This document shows, in pieces, positions 7,170 through 12,766 of a stretch of 12,766 nt of DNA; the stretch's first letter is position 1, and every line of letters begins with the position of its first letter. Below the pieces are notes generated by a model. That model worked only from the letters and a program-made list of their open reading frames with translations. It did no database searches and was not told where the DNA came from. Source of the stretch: Wenzhouxiangellaceae bacterium (lineage in GTDB: Bacteria; Pseudomonadota; Gammaproteobacteria; Xanthomonadales; Wenzhouxiangellaceae); contig JALQZL010000034.1 in NCBI GenBank assembly GCA_023258355.1, positions 264 to 13,029 on the forward strand. Reading direction: 5' to 3'. Both the position numbers and the translations under genes were made by a program.

Positions 7170-7177
7170 TAAGGAGG
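7170..7177 (+). promoter_or_regulatory. Strong Shine-Dalgarno sequence of rpoH
   Basis: TAAGGAGG lies eight bases before the ATG at 7186 and is close to the full anti-Shine-Dalgarno complement. It fixes the start. It can also pair with TCTTCTT in codons 9-11 (7212-7218), which could mask it. Confidence 0.8.
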
Positions 7178-7185
7178 CACTGCTA

Positions 7186-8043
7186 ATGGGCACACATCTA
7201 GTACCAAGCCATCTTCTTGCGCCAGCAGGAACCGGTTCTTTGGATGCCTACATCCAAGAAGTTAACCGCATTCCAGTGCTGTCTGTGGAAGAAGAACAAG
7301 CTTTGGCACGACGTTTTCATAATGAAGATGATTTAGATGCGGCACGTTTAATGGTGATGTCGCATTTGAGGTTTGTGGTCCACGTGGCGCGTGGCTATGC
7401 TGGCTACGGTTTGCCATTGGGGGACTTGATACAAGAGGGCAACATTGGTCTGATGAAAGCAGTCAAGCGCTTTGATCCTGATCAGGGTGTACGCTTGGTC
7501 TCATTTGCGGTTCACTGGATCCGAGCAGAAATCCACGAGTTCATCCTAAAAAATTGGCGGATTGTCAAAGTCGCCACAACAAAAGCCCAGCGTAAGTTGT
7601 TCTTTAATCTGAGACGTCAGAAAAAACGCTTAGGTTGGCTGAATCAAGACGAAGTCAATCGCGTAGCACAAGATCTTGGTGTCAAACCAGAGGTCGTGAC
7701 TGAAATGGAATCACGTCTGGCGGGTCAAGATGTCGGTTTTGATTTGACTTCGGATGATGATGAGTCATCGTATGTTGCTCCAGCAGCCTACTTAGAGGCC
7801 TTGACCGTCTCACCTGCTGAGGCGATCGAAGCTGAAGATTGGGAGCAGCATCACCACGACATGCTATTCAATGGCCTAGGTCAGCTCGACGACCGTGCGC
7901 GCGACATTATTCAAAGCCGTTGGCTCCTCGAGCCCAAAGCCACGCTCCAAGAGCTGGCAGATAAATATGATGTTTCAGCGGAGCGAATTCGTCAGTTAGA
8001 GGCCTCTGCTTTCAAGAAACTGCAAGCAGAACTGACGGCGTAA
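7186..8043 (+). CDS. rpoH: RNA polymerase sigma factor RpoH (sigma-32, heat shock)
   Basis: This 285-residue protein is the heat-shock sigma factor that directs RNA polymerase to chaperone and protease genes in the cytoplasmic stress response. Region 1.2 is SLDAYIQEVNRIPVLSVEEE (18-37). Region 2 covers about 50-130, including LGDLIQEGNIGLMKAVKRFD and FAVHWIRAEIHEFIL. The RpoH box QRKLFFNLR (135-143) is intact and separates this protein from other group 3 sigma factors. Region 4.2 with the helix-turn-helix is at about 253-280 (TLQELADKYDVSAERIRQLE). Length equals E. coli RpoH (284). It stands alone downstream of the peptidase gene, not beside ftsYEX. Several promoter candidates, including a sigma-E-like one, precede it. 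Its stop codon (8041-8043) directly abuts the murB stop on the other strand. Confidence 0.97.
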   Translation: MGTHLVPSHLLAPAGTGSLDAYIQEVNRIPVLSVEEEQALARRFHNEDDLDAARLMVMSHLRFVVHVARGYAGYGLPLGDLIQEGNIGLMKAVKRFDPDQGVRLVSFAVHWIRAEIHEFILKNWRIVKVATTKAQRKLFFNLRRQKKRLGWLNQDEVNRVAQDLGVKPEVVTEMESRLAGQDVGFDLTSDDDESSYVAPAAYLEALTVSPAEAIEAEDWEQHHHDMLFNGLGQLDDRARDIIQSRWLLEPKATLQELADKYDVSAERIRQLEASAFKKLQAELTA

Positions 8044-9081
8044 CTAGCGCTGTATAAGTCGGGGTTCAGTCTCCAGACTGACCCCGAATTCTTTTTGCAC
8101 TGCCCGCTGTATCATTTCCATTAATTCGACAAGCTCTTCGGCACGCCCGTGACCTTGGTTGATCAGCACAAGGGCGTGTGCTTCAGAGACACTGACCTGG
8201 CCGACAGACTGTCCCCGAAATCCGAGTTGATCAATCATCCACGCTGCACTCACTTTGTAGCTGATTGGGTGGTTTTCCTGTTTGCCCTCGATTGGCCATG
8301 CCGGCAGGCTGGGGTGGCTTTTCACTAAATCGCTGTGTTTGGCCTCATCGACGATTGGATTTTTAAAAAAGCTGCCCACATTGGCGACCTTCATCGGGTC
8401 AGGTAGGCGTTCGCGTCTGAGCGCAATGATTGTTTGCACCAATTGATCTGGACTCGGATTGTCGTCTAGCCCACGTGCTTTGAGCGCATTTTGAAGTGCA
8501 GGGTAGTGCAGTTGGGGCGAAAATTGAAGGCTCAAGCACAGATCCACCCTTAAGATAATCAGATGTTGGCCTTGGGGTTGTTTGAAAAGACTGTCTCGGT
8601 AGGCGAACTGACACGCGTTTGCTGATAGCGTGATCAGCCGGTGTTGCTGACTGTCCCAGGCAAGGATGCGCTCAACAAATGAGGCCAATTCGACGCCGTA
8701 GGCACCAATGTTTTGAATGGGTGCCGCCCCCACTGAACCCGGTATGAGGGCCAAGTTCTCTAGTCCATGCCAGCCCTGAGAGAGGCAGTGAAGTACAAAT
8801 CCATGCCAAGACTCTCCAGCACCGACTTGCACATGAACTTGATCTTCGCGGACCTCATGGGTGATGCCCATGATCTCATTGATCAACACCGTGCCTGGCC
8901 AGTCGTCCAGAAATAGGGTGTTACTGCCTTGGCCAATCACCAACACAGGTTTTGGCAGTTCCGATATCAAGGTGAGATCATCAAGGCTTCCGAGTCTAAA
9001 CAGATGTGCCGCCGTCGCAGGCAACCGAAATGTGGAGTGGCCGATGAGATCGGCATCACGCTCTAGGGCTGGGATGGCCAT
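8044..9081 (-). CDS. murB: UDP-N-acetylenolpyruvoylglucosamine reductase (type I MurB)
   Basis: MurB is the cytoplasmic FAD enzyme that reduces UDP-GlcNAc-enolpyruvate with NADPH to UDP-MurNAc, the second committed step of peptidoglycan synthesis. The 345-residue protein shows the FAD-binding segments VIGQGSNTLFL (48-58) and LENLALIPGSVGAAPIQNIGAYGVEL (107-132). The catalytic residues are Arg162 in YRDS, Ser237 (proton donor) in GSFFKNP and Glu339 near the C-terminus (LETEPR). The length and the family-type alignment with E. coli MurB (342) indicate type I. The start at 9081 overlaps the end of pyrD by 19 bases with only a weak Shine-Dalgarno sequence, so coupled translation is likely. It is the last gene of the amaB-pyrD-murB run and ends directly against rpoH. 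Confidence 0.97.
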   Translation of the reverse strand: MAIPALERDADLIGHSTFRLPATAAHLFRLGSLDDLTLISELPKPVLVIGQGSNTLFLDDWPGTVLINEIMGITHEVREDQVHVQVGAGESWHGFVLHCLSQGWHGLENLALIPGSVGAAPIQNIGAYGVELASFVERILAWDSQQHRLITLSANACQFAYRDSLFKQPQGQHLIILRVDLCLSLQFSPQLHYPALQNALKARGLDDNPSPDQLVQTIIALRRERLPDPMKVANVGSFFKNPIVDEAKHSDLVKSHPSLPAWPIEGKQENHPISYKVSAAWMIDQLGFRGQSVGQVSVSEAHALVLINQGHGRAEELVELMEMIQRAVQKEFGVSLETEPRLIQR

Positions 9082-10082
9082 GCGTCAACACATTCTTTGA
9101 TGAGGGAAGGGCCTTTGTAGATGAGCCCAGTGTAGATTTGGACCAGATTGGCCCCAAGGGCCGCTTTCCTCGCGGCATCGTTGCCCGAGACAATACCGCC
9201 TACGCCGATGATGGGAAAGGTTGGGCCCAGTCTATGACGGGCGATACGCAGGATCTCATTGGAGGCATCTTTTAAGGGCCCACCACTTAAGCCGCCAGGT
9301 TCATGGGCCATGGGATGGTCACGCACGGTGCTGTGATCAACTGTGGTGTTGGTCGCGATCAGCCCATCAATGCCTGAATCGCCGATCACGTCGAGTGCTT
9401 GGGCAACAGCATCATCGACCCAATCGGGTGCAATTTTAACCAACAAGGGACGATAATCACCATGCTGTTTGGTCAGGGCATTCCTCAGACTGACCAAATC
9501 GCTCAGGAGTTCTCTGAGTGGGCCTTGGTCTTGCAGGCGCCGAAGATTTTCAGTATTTGGGGATGAGATATTGATCGTGATGTAATCGCAATGGGGAAAG
9601 ACTCTTTCAATACAGAACCGGTAGTCGGTGGCTGCATCATCAATAGGCGTGTCTTTTTGCTTGCCCACATTCGCACCCACAATGCCTCTATAGGTTCGAG
9701 CCTTCAGGCGGCTCACCAGATGATCCACGCCTTTGTTATTAAATCCCAGGCGATTGATGAGTGCATCATGCTCTGTCAATCGAAACATGCGGGGCGATGG
9801 ATTGCCGGGCTGGGGTTTTGGGGTGACCGTGCCCACTTCAATAAAACCAAAGCCTAGCGCACCGAGCGCGTCTAGGTAATCTCCATTCTTGTCTAGACCA
9901 GCCGCCAGTCCCACTGGGTTTGAAAAAGACAAGCCCAAGCACTTGATAGTTCTCTGGGCTGGCATCGGGTAGAGATGCCCAAGGATACCCAGACGATGCG
10001 CCATTGAGAGACTCGACATGGCCAGATCATGTGCCTTTTCAGGCTCAAGCCGGAACAACCCATGTCTGAGCCAATCGTACAT
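9063..10082 (-). CDS. pyrD: Dihydroorotate dehydrogenase (quinone), class 2
   Basis: PyrD oxidises dihydroorotate to orotate in pyrimidine synthesis, passing electrons through FMN to membrane quinones. The 339-residue protein has the class 2 N-terminal amphipathic helical extension (YDWLRHGLFRLEPEKAHDLAM) that binds the inner membrane face. It also has GLAAGLDKNG (58-67), ITINISSPNTENLRRLQ (169-185) with the catalytic serine at 174, and GVGGI followed by TGLIYKGP for FMN phosphate binding. Length matches E. coli PyrD (336). Its ATG overlaps the stop of the upstream dehydrogenase as TAATG (one shared base), and its own end overlaps murB by 19 bases. There is no clear Shine-Dalgarno sequence, so expression probably depends on the upstream gene's translation. 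Confidence 0.97.
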   Translation of the reverse strand: MYDWLRHGLFRLEPEKAHDLAMSSLSMAHRLGILGHLYPMPAQRTIKCLGLSFSNPVGLAAGLDKNGDYLDALGALGFGFIEVGTVTPKPQPGNPSPRMFRLTEHDALINRLGFNNKGVDHLVSRLKARTYRGIVGANVGKQKDTPIDDAATDYRFCIERVFPHCDYITINISSPNTENLRRLQDQGPLRELLSDLVSLRNALTKQHGDYRPLLVKIAPDWVDDAVAQALDVIGDSGIDGLIATNTTVDHSTVRDHPMAHEPGGLSGGPLKDASNEILRIARHRLGPTFPIIGVGGIVSGNDAARKAALGANLVQIYTGLIYKGPSLIKECVDAWPSQP

Positions 10083-11626
10083 TAAAACTCGAATTTGATG
10101 CCTTGGGCGAGCGGCAATTCACGGGAGTAGTTAATGGTATTGGTTTGGCGACGCATATACGCTTGCCAAGCATCCGATCCTGACTCTCTGCCTCCGCCTG
10201 TTTCTTTTTCCCCACCAAAAGCACCACCAATTTCCGCGCCTGAGGTGCCGATATTGACATTGGCAATGCCGCAATCAGAGCCCAAGTGGGATAGGAAGTA
10301 CTCGGCGTTTCGAAGATCAGTTGTAAAAATAGCAGACGATAATCCTTGTCGGACATTGTTATGCATTGCCATGGCTTCATCAAGCGAGCGATAAGTCATG
10401 ACATAGAGAATAGGTGCAAAGGTCTCTTCTTGAACAATGTCCCAGTCATTCTCAGCTTTGATGATGGTTGGCTTGACATAAAAGCCGGGGCCATCCATCG
10501 CTTCACCGCCGCATAACACCTCGCCCCCAAGTGCTTTGGCACGTTCGATGGCAGCCAAAAAACGATCGCGCGCTGCTTGATCTGTGAGTGGACCCATCAG
10601 CGTGGACGGATCTAATGGATCACCGATTCTGACTTGGCCATAGGCATTGACCAGTTTCTCAGCGACCGAGGCCATCAAATTTTCATGAACAAACAGACGA
10701 CGGGTAGTGGTACAACGCTGACCGGCAGTGCCAACCGCACCAAAAACCACTGCGGGAATAGCGAGTTCTAGATCGGCTGTCTCATCGATAATGATGGCGT
10801 TGTTGCCACCCAACTCCAATAGACTCTTGCCCATGCGTTTGGCCACTTTTTGACTGACCTCGCGCCCGATCGCCGTTGATCCAGTAAACGAAATAAGGGC
10901 GACACGCTCATCATTGATAAAGCGCTCGGACAAGTCATGACCTGGTTCCATGAACGAGGTGAAAATGGGCGGAAGTTCGGCATCAGCCAAAGCGCTATTG
11001 ACGATGTTTTGGACCGCTAAGCAGCACAGCACACCTTTAGGGCTGGGTTTCCAGATAGTTGCGTTGCCACAGATGGCAGAGAGCAGTGCATTCCATGCCC
11101 AAACAGCCACCGGGAAATTGAAGGCAGTGATGACGCCCACAACGCCGAGCGGATGCCACTGCTCATACATTCGGTGGCCAGGGCGCTCAGAGTGCATGGT
11201 CTTTCCAAATAGCATTCGAGACTGACCAAGTGCCAGGTCACCAATATCAATCATCTCCTGGACTTCACCATCACCCTCGGCTTTGATTTTGCCCATCTCC
11301 ATGGCCACCAGTGAACCAAGCGCATCTTTGTGCTCGCGCAAGGCCTCAGTCACAAGACGGACAGCGTGACCGCGTTCGGGTGCTGGCACTTGTCTCCAAG
11401 CCAAAGCAGCCGCTTGAGCAACCTCAATCACCCGCTCATAGTCGGCCTCACTGGCGCCAGCGACACTTGCAATCACCTCACCTGAGGCTGGGTTGACCGA
11501 TTGAATAAGCCTGTCATGATGCACGTCAGACCACTGATTTGGCCCAAAGCATGCACCGGGGTTGACGGGTTGAATGCCGAGAGCATCCAGGATGGCCTGC
11601 GTGTTGGCTTGGCTTGGCTTGTTCAT
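10082..11626 (-). CDS. amaB: ALDH7-family aldehyde dehydrogenase (alpha-aminoadipic semialdehyde / piperideine-6-carboxylate dehydrogenase)
   Basis: This 514-residue NAD+-dependent enzyme belongs to the ALDH7 (antiquitin) group, which oxidises alpha-aminoadipate semialdehyde in lysine breakdown. Family-specific stretches are MEMGKIKAEGDGEVQEMID (109-127), SERPGHRMYEQWHPLGVVG (146-164) and the tail GGGRESGSD, YMRRQTNTINY, LPLAQGIKF. Catalytic residues are present: Asn170 in AFNFP, Glu271 in LELGG and Cys305 in GQRCTTTRR, 34 residues apart. AAGGA on the minus strand (11636-11640) sits nine bases before the ATG. It heads the pyrD-murB run with a TAATG junction. No other lysine-catabolism gene is nearby, so the exact substrate is inferred from the family; some bacterial members also act on betaine or other semialdehydes. 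Confidence 0.93.
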   Translation of the reverse strand: MNKPSQANTQAILDALGIQPVNPGACFGPNQWSDVHHDRLIQSVNPASGEVIASVAGASEADYERVIEVAQAAALAWRQVPAPERGHAVRLVTEALREHKDALGSLVAMEMGKIKAEGDGEVQEMIDIGDLALGQSRMLFGKTMHSERPGHRMYEQWHPLGVVGVITAFNFPVAVWAWNALLSAICGNATIWKPSPKGVLCCLAVQNIVNSALADAELPPIFTSFMEPGHDLSERFINDERVALISFTGSTAIGREVSQKVAKRMGKSLLELGGNNAIIIDETADLELAIPAVVFGAVGTAGQRCTTTRRLFVHENLMASVAEKLVNAYGQVRIGDPLDPSTLMGPLTDQAARDRFLAAIERAKALGGEVLCGGEAMDGPGFYVKPTIIKAENDWDIVQEETFAPILYVMTYRSLDEAMAMHNNVRQGLSSAIFTTDLRNAEYFLSHLGSDCGIANVNIGTSGAEIGGAFGGEKETGGGRESGSDAWQAYMRRQTNTINYSRELPLAQGIKFEF

Positions 11627-11706
11627 AGTGAGGTGTCCTTCAGCGATCTAATTTAGATAAGAATATCCCCATTATCGCATGCCATTGAGGCACTTATGGG
11701 CTGACA

Positions 11707-11715
11707 TGCTATGCT
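11707..11715 (+). promoter_or_regulatory. Candidate extended -10 promoter of rpoE
   Basis: TGC-TATGCT is an extended -10 element (TGn followed by four of six matches to TATAAT). No good -35 lies at 17 bases; TTGAGG occurs at 19. It would give a leader of just over 100 bases and could supply basal, sigma-E-independent rpoE expression. Confidence 0.3.
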
Positions 11716-11766
11716 CGGAATAGGCTATTGGCTCCCAAATTAAGAGGGACAATAAGGTTTGTGAGT

Positions 11767-11794
11767 GAAACTTATTCGACGCTAGGCTGTCTAG
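11767..11794 (+). promoter_or_regulatory. Candidate sigma-E autoregulatory promoter of rpoE
   Basis: GAAACTT (11767-11773) matches six of seven bases of the sigma-E -35 GGAACTT and keeps the AACTT core. After exactly 16 bases comes TCTAG (11790-11794), similar to TCTGA/TCTAA. Transcription would begin near 11800. Autoregulation by sigma-E is known for E. coli rpoE and Pseudomonas algU, so the position is as expected. Confidence 0.55.
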
Positions 11795-11811
11795 GACATT
11801 AGCCGAGCGTC
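11778..11811 (+). repeat. Imperfect inverted repeat in the rpoE leader
   Basis: GACGCT (11778-11783) pairs with AGCGTC (11806-11811). Inside it, GGCT (11785-11788) pairs with AGCC (11801-11804), and GTC (11789-11791) with GAC (11795-11797) around a three-base loop. This gives 13 pairs with one mismatch and a three-base bulge. It spans the candidate sigma-E -10 and ends just before the rpoE ribosome-binding region. Confidence 0.5.
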
Positions 11812-11835
11812 AATCATGGAGCAAGGATGGCCCTG

Positions 11836-12420
11836 ATGGGCGAGCGGGAAGTGGACCAACTGCTGGTAGAACGGGTGCAAAAGGGCGACAAGTCCGCCTT
11901 TGATGTGCTTGTAAAAAAGTACCAGCATAAGATTATCAGCCTGATCTTGAGGTACGTATCAGATCATGCTGAGGCAATGGACGTGGCTCAAGAGGCCTTT
12001 ATTAAAGCGTATAACGCTTTAGGCAGGTTTCGAGGAGACAGTGCTTTTTACACATGGATGTATCGAATTGCTATTAATACCGCCAAAAACCACTTGGTCG
12101 CTCAAGGCCGCCGGCCTCCCTTGTCGGATGTGGATGCCAGCGAGGCCGAGCAGTTTGGCTTGGACTCGCGACTCAAAGAGACAGATTCCCCCGAGCATGA
12201 GCTGCTACGTGAAGAGATCCAGCAGACGATCCATGATGCCATCGAAGCATTGCCCGATGACCTCAAAACGGCGATCACATTAAGAGAGCTTGAGGGCATG
12301 AGCTACGAGGACATTGCACAAGCCATGGACTGTCCGATTGGGACAGTCCGCTCCCGAATTTTTAGAGCCCGCGAAGCCATCGACGAGCGGCTTCGACCAC
12401 TATTGGGCGCCACACAATAA
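11836..12420 (+). CDS. rpoE: RNA polymerase sigma factor RpoE (sigma-E / AlgU, extracytoplasmic stress)
   Basis: This ECF sigma factor directs transcription of envelope-stress genes and is held inactive by the anti-sigma factor RseA. From the ATG at 11836 it has 194 residues. Region 2 includes DQLLVERVQKGDKSAFDVLVKKYQ, DVAQEAFIKAYNAL and FRGDSAFYTWMYRIAINTAKN (65-85), then LVAQGRRPP. Region 4 has LPDDLKTAITLRELEGMSYEDIA and the helix-turn-helix CPIGTVRSRIFRAREAI (166-182). I prefer 11836 to the in-frame ATG at 11827 because it puts six residues before the conserved DQ-LVERVQ, exactly as in E. coli RpoE and Pseudomonas AlgU. AAGGA lies eight bases upstream (11823-11827). The start at 11827, with GGAG at 11818-11821, remains possible. 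rseA begins 25 bases downstream. nadB, the usual divergent neighbour in several gammaproteobacteria, is replaced by amaB. Confidence 0.96.
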   Translation: MGEREVDQLLVERVQKGDKSAFDVLVKKYQHKIISLILRYVSDHAEAMDVAQEAFIKAYNALGRFRGDSAFYTWMYRIAINTAKNHLVAQGRRPPLSDVDASEAEQFGLDSRLKETDSPEHELLREEIQQTIHDAIEALPDDLKTAITLRELEGMSYEDIAQAMDCPIGTVRSRIFRAREAIDERLRPLLGATQ

Positions 12421-12445
12421 CCGCTATGAATGAGGCCTGAACGGA

Positions 12446-12766
12446 ATGGACCGATCAAACCAACACCTAGACGAAGAATTGTCAGCTTGTATGGATGGCG
12501 AGTTGGAGCGCTCTAGGCGCCAATTTGTCCTCAAGCGCTTGACTCAGGACCCAGAGGCTTTAGAGCGTTGGTCACGGTTTCATTTAATGAGGTCGGTAGT
12601 GCGGCAAGAGGCTTTCGGTTTTGAGGATTTGTCAAAACGGGTCTCCAGAGCCATTGAACAAGGAGAAATGGCAGAGATGCGCGTGGCGCATTCAAGGTGG
12701 CTCAAGCCGGTGGCAGGCGGTCTGATTGCGGCCAGTGTGGCCGTGGTGGCCTTGATCGGGATGAAC
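12446..12766 (+). CDS. rseA: Sigma-E anti-sigma factor RseA/MucA, N-terminal part (3' end outside window)
   Basis: The frame from the ATG at 12446 stays open for 107 codons to the window edge. RseA is a single-pass inner-membrane protein. Its cytoplasmic N-terminus binds and blocks RpoE, and regulated proteolysis releases the sigma factor under envelope stress. Visible features are the N-terminal LDEELSACMDGELE (8-21), matching the family's LSALMDGE start, and RWSRFHLMRSVVRQE (41-55), like the conserved W-x-x-(Y/F)-H-L-x-R stretch. A hydrophobic segment starts at about residue 89 (VAGGLIAASVAVVALIG) and is the probable membrane span. It lies 25 bases after rpoE; GAGG at 12432-12435 is a modest Shine-Dalgarno sequence. 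The periplasmic domain and any rseB/mucB are outside the window. Confidence 0.9.
   Translation, partial: MDRSNQHLDEELSACMDGELERSRRQFVLKRLTQDPEALERWSRFHLMRSVVRQEAFGFEDLSKRVSRAIEQGEMAEMRVAHSRWLKPVAGGLIAASVAVVALIGMN

Larger units (their letters stand above)
11627..11835. other. Divergent regulatory region between amaB and rpoE
   Basis: About 200 bases separate two divergently transcribed genes. The amaB side holds its Shine-Dalgarno sequence and a near-palindrome ATCTAA-T-TTAGAT (11646-11658) that could be an operator. The rpoE side holds an extended -10 element, a sigma-E-like promoter, an inverted repeat and a six-codon reading frame, each listed separately. No RNA gene is recognisable. Confidence 0.6.

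Noticed and set aside
1..12766. Mobile elements, CRISPR arrays, toxin-antitoxin or defence genes, tRNA or rRNA genes
   Set aside because: Every long frame that remains after removing shadows is a conserved metabolic, cell-wall or regulatory gene, and no spaced repeats, transposase motifs or tRNA-like sequences were seen.

Overview
This window looks like an ordinary chromosomal segment of a gammaproteobacterium of moderate GC content. The evidence is an RpoE sigma factor followed by an RseA-type anti-sigma factor, an RpoH sigma factor of the Escherichia/Pseudomonas kind, a class 2 (quinone-linked) PyrD, a type I MurB and a FadH-type dienoyl-CoA reductase. The species cannot be named from the sequence. 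rpoH is not beside ftsYEX and rpoE is not beside nadB, so the gene order differs from the enteric and Pseudomonas arrangements. There are no rRNA or tRNA genes, insertion sequences, phage genes or CRISPR arrays that I can see.

Layout. (1) Positions 1-2634, plus strand: the end of fadH, a class 3 aldehyde dehydrogenase and a small VOC-fold protein, closely spaced and probably one operon for oxidation of unsaturated acyl chains and aldehydes. (2) Positions 2701-4712, minus strand: a YeiH-family (UPF0324) membrane protein whose stop overlaps the start of thrB (homoserine kinase) as ATGA. (3) Positions 4807-6915, plus strand: an exported prolyl-oligopeptidase-family serine peptidase (S9A) with a signal peptide and complete catalytic triad. 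(4) Positions 6916-7185: a 270-base leader rich in palindromes and candidate promoters, then rpoH (7186-8043). (5) Positions 8044-11626, minus strand: amaB-like ALDH7 dehydrogenase, pyrD and murB, all overlapping head to tail. The murB stop codon directly abuts the rpoH stop codon. (6) Positions 11627-12766, plus strand: a 200-base regulatory region, rpoE, and the first 107 codons of rseA, cut by the window edge.

The most interesting signal is regulatory. Upstream of both rpoE and rpoH there is a sigma-E-like promoter with the same layout (GGAACCT or GAAACTT, exactly 16 bases, then TCTAC or TCTAG). This suggests that sigma-E activates itself and also feeds the cytoplasmic heat-shock factor, as in E. 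coli rpoH P3. The rpoE leader also holds an imperfect inverted repeat over the sigma-E -10 element and a six-codon reading frame that ends in TGATG at the likely rpoE start. In rpoH the Shine-Dalgarno sequence can pair with codons 9-11, which could form an RNA thermometer. These are sequence-based hypotheses. I found no clear candidate for an entirely new biological system; the coding genes are recognisable families.
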